NCBI GenBank assembly: GCA_021324035.1
Contig: JAJPJU010000255.1
Coordinates: 1 to 10,360 of the forward strand
Origin: Spartobacteria bacterium
GTDB taxonomy: Bacteria > Verrucomicrobiota > Verrucomicrobiia > Chthoniobacterales > UBA10450
DNA length: 10,360 nucleotides
Direction of reading: 5' to 3'
Made by a program: the position numbers and the translations under genes. The first letter of the stretch is position 1. Each line of letters begins with the position of its first letter. Of the stretch, positions 1 through 6,785 are shown in pieces. Under the pieces are notes generated by a model. The model was not told the origin of the DNA. It made no database searches and worked only from the letters and a program-made list of their open reading frames with translations.

Positions 1-1
1 C

Positions 2-103
2 GCAGAGCGTTGGATAAATCTCACCCCCTCCGCTCTCTTCGAATCGAAGGTGAAAAAATCTCAGAACCTCGGCAGCGATTATCCGGATGGTCTTGGTGAG
101 TAA
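2..103 (+). CDS. Possible 3' end of an upstream gene (partial)
   Basis: A frame starting at base 2 stays open from the window edge to a TAA at 101-103, giving 33 residues that end in SDYPDGLGE. Codon third positions are mixed, and the peptide is charged and compositionally ordinary. A second frame (1-99) is also open, so openness alone does not prove coding. No family is recognisable in so short a tail. If real, it ends about 215 bp before the surface-protein gene and in the same direction. Confidence 0.25.
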   Translation, partial: AERWINLTPSALFESKVKKSQNLGSDYPDGLGE

Positions 104-318
104 AAAATCGCAACTCATTAGTTCATCGTAAGGCAACGCCTAGCGTTTTTACTTTTTTGTCGACAATTCGTAAGAACCTGTTACACGCTGAAACTCACTC
201 AAAATGGTTCTGGAATTTTGGGAGCACGAAAATTCTCCCGGTCGTTTCTGGTCCTCTTTCAGAACTTGCAGTCGCGGGGTTGGCCACCGGGAAAAATAAC
301 CCACCTATCCATCATCCT
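104..318 (+). promoter_or_regulatory. Leader/intergenic region before the surface protein
   Basis: This 215-bp stretch has no convincing gene. It contains a short hairpin (AGGC/GCCT, 131-141) followed by AGCGTTTTT, which could be a weak terminator for the preceding frame. Further down, GAATTTT (213-219) can pair with AAAATTC (229-235), or GGGAG (220-224) can pair with CTCCC (235-239). The two pairings share C235, so they exclude each other. A TTG at 157 opens the downstream frame, but the residues from there to 318 do not look like a secreted N-terminus. No clear -35/-10 pair or Shine-Dalgarno site is visible just before the ATG at 319. Confidence 0.3.
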
Positions 319-2607
319 ATGACCTCATTTGCCCAATTCATCCGCTCCACCGTTGCCAGGATTACGATTCTGCTGATAGCGCTTTTTGTTTTAGGCGTTC
401 CTGTGAGATCGCAGGCGAGCAACACTCCCGTCGCGAGTCCAACTCCAACTCCTTGCCTTCGGGGTTGCGGCACGCCCACGCCAACGCCAACTCCCAACCC
501 AACACCTATTCCCTCGCCAACCCCGACTCCAACACCAACACCTGTTGCTTCGCCAACGCCCACGCCGACGCCTACTCCCACGCCAGTTGACGGCGATGTC
601 GGCAATCAAAACACCTCTGAAGGTGTCGGTGCGCTAGCCAGCCTCACAACCGCTTGCTGCAACACCGCAATGGGTTTTGATGCGCTTACTTCCGACACAA
701 CCGGCGCTCAAAACACCGCGACTGGTGCTAACGCACTCTTTCAAAACACGACCGGGAACAACAATACCGCGACTGGTCTTAGCGCACTGTATCAGAACAC
801 TATTGGCAGTAACAACACCGCCACGGGTGAAACTGCGCTGAATCAGAATACTACCGGCAACAATAATACGGGCACTGGTTTTGGCGCGCTCTACAGCAAC
901 ACAACCGGCGTGGAAAACACAGCTACCGGCTATCAGGCGCTTTATAACACAACCGGCACCCAAAATACGGCTATGGGTTCTACGGCACTGTTTACCAACA
1001 CAACCGGCAGCTACAACACGGCTACCGGTAAGTATGCGCTGCAATTCAACACAACCGGCGGCGAAAACACGGCCTTGGGTTATGGTGCTGGTTATAACCT
1101 CACCACGGGCAACAATAATATCGACATCGGCAACGTAGGTGTTGCTGGCGACGACAGGATCATCCGCATCGGTGGCGACCCCAGCGGAGTATATGGAGCC
1201 CAGACAGCCACGTTTATTGCCGGCATCAACGGAGTCGATAAGAGCAGTGGCAGTCCAGTCTTCATTGATGCGAATGGCCAACTCGGCACTGGAACATTTA
1301 CAACTGGTCCGGCTGGCCCAACCGGTCCGACTGGAGCGACAGGTGCGACGGGCAATCAAGGCATTCAGGGAAACACGGGACCGACCGGCGCGACAGGTGC
1401 GACAGGCAATCAAGGCATACAAGGAAACACGGGAGCTACCGGCGCGACAGGTGCGACGGGCAATCAAGGCATACAAGGAAACACGGGAGCTACCGGTGCA
1501 ACTGGACCGACCGGCGTAACTGGAGCAGCCGGTCCTACCGGCGCAACCGGCGCGACAGGCTCGCAAGGTATTGCGGGAGCTACCGGCGCAACGGGAGCAA
1601 CTGGTGCTACTGGCGCAACCGGCCCAGCCGGTGCGATCGGCGGCTCAGGGACCGCTAATTATCTGCCGGTATTTACCGATGCGACGGACCTCGCGAATTC
1701 AATCGTTCAGCAGGCACAACCGACCGGCTGGAGCAACGTGAGCGTCGGCATCGGCGGAACTCCGGGAAGCGGCGGGGTCAGCTCGCCCAACGGCATGGAT
1801 CTCCTCGGAACGGTGACAGAGGGAACCCCTAACGGCTACAACGTCACCCAACTCGTCGTCGAGGGGAACCTCGCCTCTAATTTCTTCGCCCAGGCATACA
1901 TGCGTGGAGTAATTGTTAGTCCGACGTTCAATTTTAGCCAGGGATACGGCAACGCCGCCGAAGGAATGTACATCGGGGCACCCAACATCGGCGCCGGATA
2001 TTCGAACGTGGTCGCGAGCCTCGAACTTGGACAGCCGGCGTCTGGTCCAGCCGGGACTTCCTGCAGCGCCGCACTCAACATCGACATGCCCAACCAATCT
2101 GGAAACTGCCCGGCCGGCTCGAATCGAGTCTGGTCCATTTACGACGGCAGCACCAATAACAGCTTTTTCGCCGCTAACGTAGGGTTCGGTGAGCCCCTGC
2201 CCATCTATCCGATCCAGACGGGCGCCGGCGCATACGTCACGACCGGCGGTGTCTGGACCAACGCTTCCAGCCGCGCACTGAAGAAAGATATCCAGCCGCT
2301 CCCTGCCCAAGACGCGGCCCAGGTGCTTGCGGGGCTGGAGCCGGTCACATTCAAGTACAAGGTTAACAACGAACCGCACGTCGGCTTTATTGCTGAGGAC
2401 GTCCCGAATCTCGTCGCTTCGGCCGACCGCAAGGGTCTCAGCGCGATGGACGTTGTCGCCGTGCTGACCAAGGTGGTCCAGCAGCAGCAGACGGAGATTG
2501 ACGCGCTTAAAGCGCAAGTGAAACAGCAAGCTGCCCAGATCCAAACGGTGAACGACAAGGTCGAGCTCGTAAAACCTGCGCCACAGACGGTTCAGAATAA
2601 TCACTAA
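319..2607 (+). CDS. Secreted collagen-like/YadA-head-repeat protein with C-terminal S74 chaperone domain
   Basis: Seen (762 aa numbering): residues 1-33 form a signal peptide (hydrophobic core ITILLIALFVLG, likely cleavage after SQA). Residues 36-89 are Pro/Thr-rich. Residues about 96-272 carry ten 17-residue repeats of the form NTATGxxALxxNTTGxx, like YadA/trimeric-adhesin head repeats. A linker containing IRIGG and ATFIAGINGV follows. Residues 330-440 are 37 uninterrupted Gly-X-Y triplets, and then comes a Gly/Asn-rich fibre-like part. From about residue 648 an S74 (endosialidase-type) intramolecular chaperone begins: SSRALKKDI with Ser650 and Lys655 spaced like the family's Ser/Lys dyad, then GFIAEDVP. 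A Gln-rich coiled coil (about 719-752) ends the protein. Family knowledge: S74 domains trimerise and then cut themselves off just before the Ser. Inference: a trimeric exported fibre or adhesin. The start at 319 is preferred over the TTG at 157 because only it gives an N-terminal signal peptide. No sortase, autotransporter or lipid anchor is visible. Confidence 0.85.
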   Translation: MTSFAQFIRSTVARITILLIALFVLGVPVRSQASNTPVASPTPTPCLRGCGTPTPTPTPNPTPIPSPTPTPTPTPVASPTPTPTPTPTPVDGDVGNQNTSEGVGALASLTTACCNTAMGFDALTSDTTGAQNTATGANALFQNTTGNNNTATGLSALYQNTIGSNNTATGETALNQNTTGNNNTGTGFGALYSNTTGVENTATGYQALYNTTGTQNTAMGSTALFTNTTGSYNTATGKYALQFNTTGGENTALGYGAGYNLTTGNNNIDIGNVGVAGDDRIIRIGGDPSGVYGAQTATFIAGINGVDKSSGSPVFIDANGQLGTGTFTTGPAGPTGPTGATGATGNQGIQGNTGPTGATGATGNQGIQGNTGATGATGATGNQGIQGNTGATGATGPTGVTGAAGPTGATGATGSQGIAGATGATGATGATGATGPAGAIGGSGTANYLPVFTDATDLANSIVQQAQPTGWSNVSVGIGGTPGSGGVSSPNGMDLLGTVTEGTPNGYNVTQLVVEGNLASNFFAQAYMRGVIVSPTFNFSQGYGNAAEGMYIGAPNIGAGYSNVVASLELGQPASGPAGTSCSAALNIDMPNQSGNCPAGSNRVWSIYDGSTNNSFFAANVGFGEPLPIYPIQTGAGAYVTTGGVWTNASSRALKKDIQPLPAQDAAQVLAGLEPVTFKYKVNNEPHVGFIAEDVPNLVASADRKGLSAMDVVAVLTKVVQQQQTEIDALKAQVKQQAAQIQTVNDKVELVKPAPQTVQNNH
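661..1116 (+). repeat. Nine tandem ~51-bp units coding YadA-head-like repeats
   Basis: Nine consecutive units begin with Asn-Thr and run 17 codons each; the unit with GYQALY has 16. The consensus is NTATGxxALxxNTTGxx. A more divergent tenth unit precedes them from about 604. The DNA is diverged at third positions, so this is an old repeat held by protein selection rather than a recent expansion. In trimeric adhesins such repeats build a left-handed beta-roll head. Confidence 0.8.
1333..1494 (+). repeat. Three near-identical 54-bp tandem units in the collagen-like region
   Basis: Six-triplet units (GAT GAT GNQ GIQ GNT GPT or GAT) occur three times head to tail, with only a few silent or single-residue differences. 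They sit inside the larger 1306-1638 Gly-X-Y tract. The high DNA identity contrasts with the diverged head repeats upstream and points to recent copy-number change by slippage or recombination. Confidence 0.85.
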
Positions 2608-2623
2608 TCAAGTAGTCAATAAG

Positions 2624-2657
2624 CAGCCGTCATGCTTCAACGCGTGACGGCTGTTTT
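2624..2657 (+). terminator. Intrinsic terminator after the surface-protein gene
   Basis: Bases 2624-2635 pair with 2642-2653 in a 12-bp stem (one G-T pair, core CAGCCGTCA/TGACGGCTG) around a TTCAAC loop, followed at once by TTTT (2654-2657). It starts 17 bp after the stop codon and ends 39 bp before the next ATG. It therefore separates the surface-protein unit from the glycosyltransferase gene. Confidence 0.85.
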
Positions 2658-2696
2658 GCACTTCGGCAGGACGAGGCTTGCTGATAAAATGGTTTG

Positions 2697-4553
2697 ATGC
2701 CTAAGCGCGTCGGAGTTGCATTGCTCGCACTGATCCTCCTTGCGACCTACGCGACCCATTTTCACAACAGTTTTCATTTCGACGACGCGCACACCATCGT
2801 TAACAACGCCGCGATTCAGTCCTTGCGGAACATTCCGCGGTTTTTCGCCGACGCGCGAAGCTTCAGCTCGCTCCCGAGCAATCAATCGTATCGGCCGCTC
2901 GTTTCGACACTATTCGCGATCGATTACAAACTTGGCGGATTAAACCCGTTTTGGTTTCACTTTTCGATCTTCGCAGTTTTCCTCTCGCTCCTGATCTTAC
3001 TCTTTCTCTTTCTCGATCATCTGCTCGATCAAGCAGGGCGCTCTGCCGCGAATGTCTGGATCGCATTCGGCGCGGCAGCACTTTACGGATTGCATCCGGC
3101 CAACGCCGACACGGTGAATTACATCGTCGCCTCAGCCGAAATCATTTCGACGCTCGGAATCGTCGGCTCGTTCGTAATCTACCTCGCGTTTCCTGAGCTG
3201 CGCCGATTTTACATTTACACCCTGCCGGCAACGATCGTCATTCTGGCGAAACCGCCGGCGGCGATCTTTCCCGCGCTTCTGGCTGCCTATCTCGCTGTGT
3301 TTTCCGATTCGTCAGCGAAGCGTCGTCTGTTGGACGTAGCCGTCCCTTTTTTGTTTTGCGCGGCTGTGTTGCTTGTCGTGGAGGCAATGACGCCCCAAAC
3401 GTGGGTCGCCGGCGCGCGTGACGCTCACAATTATCTGATCACCCAGCCGTACGTTACGCTGCTCTACTTTAAAACCTTCTTTTGGCCGAACGATCTATCC
3501 GCCGATTACGACTTGGATCCATTCACGACGACCGACGACGCGCGCTTTTGGGCCGGACTCCTGTTCGTAATCGTACTTTTGACGGCATCTATCTCATGCG
3601 CCCGATACCGCCGGACTCGCGTCATCGGTTTCGGCTTGCTCTGGTTCTTGATCGCACTCCTGCCGACATCGTTGTTTCCGCTGGCGGAAGTGATGAACGA
3701 TCATCGCACATTTCTTCCCTACATCGGCCTGGTGATCGCGCTTGCCGGCATGGTTTCACTGGCTTGTAGCCGCCTCGCTGTGCGAAGCGCGCGTGTCGCG
3801 CAAACCGCGACGATTACAATCGTCGTCATCGCGCTATTTGTTCTTTGCACGAGCGCCTTTGCCACTTTTCAGCGCAACAAAGTTTGGAGAACGGAAGAGA
3901 CACTTTGGCGGGATGTGACGATCAAGAGCCCGAATAACTCTCGCGGCCTCATGAATTACGGCAACACGCTAATGGCGAAAGGCGATTTCAACGGCGCGCT
4001 CGATTACTTTCATCGCGCGCTCGCGCTTGCGCCGCAGTATTCGGTTTTGTTCGTGAACCTTGCAATCGCCGAAGACGCTACCAATCAAAGCGCGCTGGTC
4101 GAGCAACATTTCAAGGAAGCGATGCGTTTGGCGCCGAGTTCGCCCGACAGTTACACGTTTTACGCCCGTTACCTGTTGGCCCACTCACGCGCGGAAGAAG
4201 CCGACTCTCTGATCCACCACGCGCTCTCTTTAAGTCCGACTGATCTGACGGCGCGCGAGCTCCTCGCACAATCAAATCAGCGTCAAACAGCCGAGCAATA
4301 TCTCGGGCTCAGTCTTCAACGTTACGACCAGGGGCGCTTTTCGGAATCGATCACGGCTGCGCAAGACGCGCTTAAGCTCAGACAGGATTATGCCGAAGCT
4401 TGGAACAATATTTGTGCGGCAAACAACAAGCTCGGCCGCTACCAGGAAGCCGTAAACGCTTGTGAACAAGCACTGCGCATCAAACCGGATTTCGATTTGG
4501 CCCGAAACAATCTGCAATACGCGCGCGAACAGGCCAAGACGTCGCCCCAATGA
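2697..4553 (+). CDS. TMTC-like GT-C glycosyltransferase with C-terminal TPR repeats
   Basis: Seen: 618 aa from the ATG at 2697 (a TTG one codon earlier is also in frame). About ten or eleven hydrophobic segments span residues 5-390. The first is followed by an outward loop with HFDDAHTIVNN (Asp29-Asp30) and YRPL (65-68). Further on are LHPANADTVNYIVA and NDHRTFLPYIG. From about residue 412 to 605 the chain is soluble and made of TPR-type helical pairs (for example YGNTLMAKGDFNGALDYF, and NNICAANNKLGRYQEAVNAC). Family knowledge: this order matches TMTC/PMT-like GT-C transferases, where an acidic pair in the first loop is catalytic and polyprenyl-phosphate sugars are donors. Inference: it transfers a sugar onto an exported protein or envelope glycan, with the TPRs recognising a partner. 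The substrate is unknown. Confidence 0.75.
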   Translation: MPKRVGVALLALILLATYATHFHNSFHFDDAHTIVNNAAIQSLRNIPRFFADARSFSSLPSNQSYRPLVSTLFAIDYKLGGLNPFWFHFSIFAVFLSLLILLFLFLDHLLDQAGRSAANVWIAFGAAALYGLHPANADTVNYIVASAEIISTLGIVGSFVIYLAFPELRRFYIYTLPATIVILAKPPAAIFPALLAAYLAVFSDSSAKRRLLDVAVPFLFCAAVLLVVEAMTPQTWVAGARDAHNYLITQPYVTLLYFKTFFWPNDLSADYDLDPFTTTDDARFWAGLLFVIVLLTASISCARYRRTRVIGFGLLWFLIALLPTSLFPLAEVMNDHRTFLPYIGLVIALAGMVSLACSRLAVRSARVAQTATITIVVIALFVLCTSAFATFQRNKVWRTEETLWRDVTIKSPNNSRGLMNYGNTLMAKGDFNGALDYFHRALALAPQYSVLFVNLAIAEDATNQSALVEQHFKEAMRLAPSSPDSYTFYARYLLAHSRAEEADSLIHHALSLSPTDLTARELLAQSNQRQTAEQYLGLSLQRYDQGRFSESITAAQDALKLRQDYAEAWNNICAANNKLGRYQEAVNACEQALRIKPDFDLARNNLQYAREQAKTSPQ

Positions 4554-4579
4554 CATCCATCTAATCCTTCGATGAAAGG

Positions 4580-4642
4580 TGTAGTGGCACCCGTGTCGGG
4601 CGCAGTTGCCTAAGTTTTGCGGCCGGCACGGCCGCCTCTACA
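4580..4642. repeat. Large imperfect palindrome between convergent genes (REP-like)
   Basis: The 24-nt arm 4580-4603 pairs with 4619-4642 at 19 of 24 positions around a 15-nt centre. The right arm itself holds a tight 7-bp hairpin (GCGGCCG-GCA-CGGCCGC, 4619-4635). It lies between the ends of the GT-C gene (+) and the PAP2 gene (-), and the PAP2 stop codon (4638-4640) falls inside the right arm. GCGTTTTC follows on the + strand, so it may serve as a terminator there. It resembles dispersed intergenic palindromes, but a second copy is not present in this window. Confidence 0.65.
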
Positions 4643-5312
4643 GCGTTTTCGACAAGACAAATCGATAGACAAGAGCCGCGCTTAATATTCCTAGCACAGC
4701 GGCGCAAACAACATCTGAGAACCAGTGCGCGCCGAGATACATGCGCGAAAAGCCGATCAGCAACGGAATCGAGAGACACGGCAGCCCGATCCGCCAATTC
4801 GCCAGCAACAAGACGGCAAAGAATCCGAGCGAGGCGTCCACATGTCCCGACGGGAATGAGTGATACTTCGAATCACTCCATCGCGGACCATTCCACATTT
4901 GTTCGGATTTGACTGATGGCCGCGCGCGCCCGGTCGTAACTTTGATCGCGCGACCGGCCAGGCCGGCGATTGCCAACGCGATCAGCATCGCCAGAAAAAT
5001 CCGCATCCACTTTTTGCTTCCGCGCGCCCACGCGACGCCGATGCCAGCCAAGCCAACCAGAAAATGCCCGGGCCAATCACCAAACCGGCTCACGTTTCGC
5101 ATCAAGTTGTGCATGCCCTTCGTTTGGTGATTCGTCATAAAAACGGCCACCGAATGGTCCCAATAAAACGCCAATCCGATTGCGGCCGCGGCAAAGATGA
5201 TGCCAATCGTCCAATAGAAGGCGGCGGGACTTTTCACGAGGACAATTCTTAGCTGGTAAAACGCTCCGTGAACAGGGATCAGTATGCACGTGCCGAACCG
5301 CGTACTCGTCAC
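4638..5312 (-). CDS. PAP2-family membrane phosphatase
   Basis: Seen: 224 aa from a GTG at 5312. All three motifs of the PAP2 lipid-phosphatase family are present: Lys124-x6-Arg131-Pro132 (KVTTGRARP), PSGH (154-157, His157 acid/base) and SR-x3-G-x-H-x3-D (Ser189, Arg190, His196 nucleophile, Asp200). About five or six hydrophobic segments surround them. Family knowledge: these enzymes remove phosphate from lipid carriers such as undecaprenyl diphosphate, phosphatidic acid or lipid A. Beside two polyprenyl-sugar-using transferases, recycling of a polyprenyl carrier is the most natural inference. The N-terminus is uncertain: the GTG at 5312 would overlap the divergent gene by 29 bp, while a GTG at 5237 gives a 199-residue protein starting just before the first helix. 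Neither has a clear Shine-Dalgarno site. Confidence 0.85.
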   Translation of the reverse strand: MTSTRFGTCILIPVHGAFYQLRIVLVKSPAAFYWTIGIIFAAAAIGLAFYWDHSVAVFMTNHQTKGMHNLMRNVSRFGDWPGHFLVGLAGIGVAWARGSKKWMRIFLAMLIALAIAGLAGRAIKVTTGRARPSVKSEQMWNGPRWSDSKYHSFPSGHVDASLGFFAVLLLANWRIGLPCLSIPLLIGFSRMYLGAHWFSDVVCAAVLGILSAALVYRFVLSKTL

Positions 5313-6741
5313 TCGTCATTCGTCACTCGTCCCTGTCGTTTTCTTTTTGGCCTGCCTCGCTTTCCATATCCTTGGGACATGGAGCGTTCCGTTGATCGAT
5401 CGCGACGAGCCGCGATTCGCGGAAGCTTCGCGGGAAATGATCGAGCGCGGTGATTACATCGTTCCGCATTTCAATAATCAGCTTCGTCTCGATAAACCGC
5501 CGCTCACCTATTGGGCCCAGGTCGCCAGCTACAAGATTTTTGGGGAGAATGATTTCGCGGCGCGCTTTCCTTCCGCGGTCGCCGCGGCGCTTGTTGCGAT
5601 AACGATTTTGGGATGGGGCCAAAAGATCGGCGGCGATCGGGCTGGCTGGTGGGGAGCAATTGTTTTCACGCTGTCGGTGCAGACGTTTGTTCACGGCAAA
5701 GCCGCAGTCGCAGACATGTGGCTGGTCCTGTTCATGACGACAGCACACTGGGCGGGATGGGAATTAATTGCGAAGCGCGAAATGCGAAATGCGAATTGGA
5801 AATGGTGGTTATGTTTCTACGTCTCGCTCGCACTTGGATTTCTCGCCAAAGGACCGATTGCCTGGACGCCGTTTCTGACTCTCGCGGCAGTGAAATATTT
5901 TTCGCGTGAGGTCGACTTCGCGCGGCATTTCAAATTTGTCCGCGGAATTTTGTTGATGTTTGCAATCGTCGCGCTGTGGGGAATTCCGGCCTTAATCCAA
6001 ACCCATGGGGAATTTCTGCGCATCGGCATCGGCCGTCACGTGATCGGACGCTCCATCGGTGCGATGGAAGGCCACGGCTCAAACTCGTTAGGCATTTATC
6101 TCCTGTTGCTGCCGTTTTATTTCGTGACCGTCTTCGCTAGTTTTTTCCCGTGGTCGATCAAACTGCCGGCGCTCACAAAAAAACTCTGGGGTGACCGGGA
6201 TCGGGCGGACCTGTATCTCCTGAGCGGCGCCGGAATCATTTTTGTCATCTTCACGCTAATCAAGACCAAGCTGCCGCATTACACCCTGCCGGCGTTTCCA
6301 TTGCTGGCGTTGCTTGTCGCGCGACACGTTTCCACCGAGCGCTTTGTAAAAACTGCTGCAATCGCGATGGGCTGTATCTATCTGGCGGTCGCGCTATTCG
6401 CCGCGCCTTTCGTTGCCCGATTCTTTCCGGCAGCGGAACTTTACCGACAAGCGCGAGCCGATCTAAAATCCGAGATGGAATTTGGCGCGGTTGAGTTTCA
6501 GGAACCGAGTTTAGTTTGGTATTTTCGGTCACGGGCACACGGCTGGATGACACCGTTGAAGTCAAAAAACGCGGCCGAATTCATGGCGCGAAGCGGCCCG
6601 CGCTTTGTCATTTTGCCGACCGAGATGGCTGAGGACGCGTTCGGAAATCCACCGGCGACCTGGAAAACACTTTCCGCGTCGGGCTTCAACGTCGCCAAAG
6701 GAAAACATGTGGATCTCACTCTGATCCTGAAAACTGAATGA
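5284..6741 (+). CDS. ArnT-like GT39/PMT-family membrane glycosyltransferase
   Basis: Seen: 485 aa with about ten or more hydrophobic helices. After the first helix (17-36) comes DRDEPRFAEA (39-48), the acidic first-loop motif of the GT-C fold, then RLDKPPLTYW (68-77). Later KTKLPHYTLPAFPLLAL (from 327) matches the conserved Lys/His-rich loop of ArnT and related transferases. Family knowledge: these move a sugar from undecaprenyl phosphate onto lipid A or proteins on the outer face of the inner membrane. ArnT proteins of enterobacteria are about 550 aa, so the C-terminal periplasmic part here is short. The ATG at 5284 has AGGG six bases upstream (5274-5277), which supports this start. A heptamer repeat codes for residues about 7-16 and another for residues about 163-171 (AKREMRNAN). 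The acceptor is unknown. Confidence 0.8.
   Translation: MHVPNRVLVTRHSSLVPVVFFLACLAFHILGTWSVPLIDRDEPRFAEASREMIERGDYIVPHFNNQLRLDKPPLTYWAQVASYKIFGENDFAARFPSAVAAALVAITILGWGQKIGGDRAGWWGAIVFTLSVQTFVHGKAAVADMWLVLFMTTAHWAGWELIAKREMRNANWKWWLCFYVSLALGFLAKGPIAWTPFLTLAAVKYFSREVDFARHFKFVRGILLMFAIVALWGIPALIQTHGEFLRIGIGRHVIGRSIGAMEGHGSNSLGIYLLLLPFYFVTVFASFFPWSIKLPALTKKLWGDRDRADLYLLSGAGIIFVIFTLIKTKLPHYTLPAFPLLALLVARHVSTERFVKTAAIAMGCIYLAVALFAAPFVARFFPAAELYRQARADLKSEMEFGAVEFQEPSLVWYFRSRAHGWMTPLKSKNAAEFMARSGPRFVILPTEMAEDAFGNPPATWKTLSASGFNVAKGKHVDLTLILKTE
5304..5331. repeat. Four tandem 7-bp units (ACTCGTC type)
   Basis: ACTCGTC, ACTCGTC, ATTCGTC and ACTCGTC follow one another without gaps. They lie over the divergent 5' ends of the PAP2 and ArnT-like genes, so they form either the first codons or the leader of each. 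The protein residues they encode (LVTRHSSLV) look like passive filler before the first helix. Confidence 0.85.
5770..5797. repeat. Four tandem 7-bp units inside the ArnT-like gene (GCGAAAT type)
   Basis: GCGAAGC, GCGAAAT, GCGAAAT and GCGAATT run in register, followed by the related GGAAATG. They encode the polar stretch AKREMRNANW between two membrane helices, a loop where extra residues are tolerable. The unit sequence differs from the other 7-bp repeats in this window, while the period is the same. Confidence 0.7.
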
Positions 6742-6748
6742 TTCATTC

Positions 6749-6780
6749 GCTAAATCGCTAAATCGTTGAATCGTTAAATT
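6749..6780. repeat. Four tandem 8-bp units upstream of ruvA (CGCTAAAT type)
   Basis: CGCTAAAT twice, then CGTTGAAT and CGTTAAAT, fill 32 of the 44 bp between the ArnT-like stop codon and the ruvA ATG. They occupy the place where a ribosome binding site would be. Only CAGAG lies between the repeat and the start codon. Confidence 0.85.
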
Positions 6781-6785
6781 CAGAG

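Noticed and set aside
157..318. N-terminal extension of the fibre protein from a TTG at 157
   Set aside because: It would bury the signal peptide 54 residues inside the protein. The extension has no recognisable character, and the ATG at 319 gives a classic exported N-terminus.
312..605. Antisense frame rich in Gly-Val
   Set aside because: It is the mirror of the Pro/Thr-codon tract of the fibre gene; its low complexity follows from the repeat.
634..1566. Long 310-aa antisense frame
   Set aside because: It is opposite the repeat region of a well-supported gene and its repetitive residues arise from the repeats on the other strand. The same holds for the 301-aa antisense frame at 1699-2604.
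4619..4635. GC-rich hairpin as a stand-alone intrinsic terminator
   Set aside because: No T-run follows directly on either strand; it is better seen as part of the larger palindrome.
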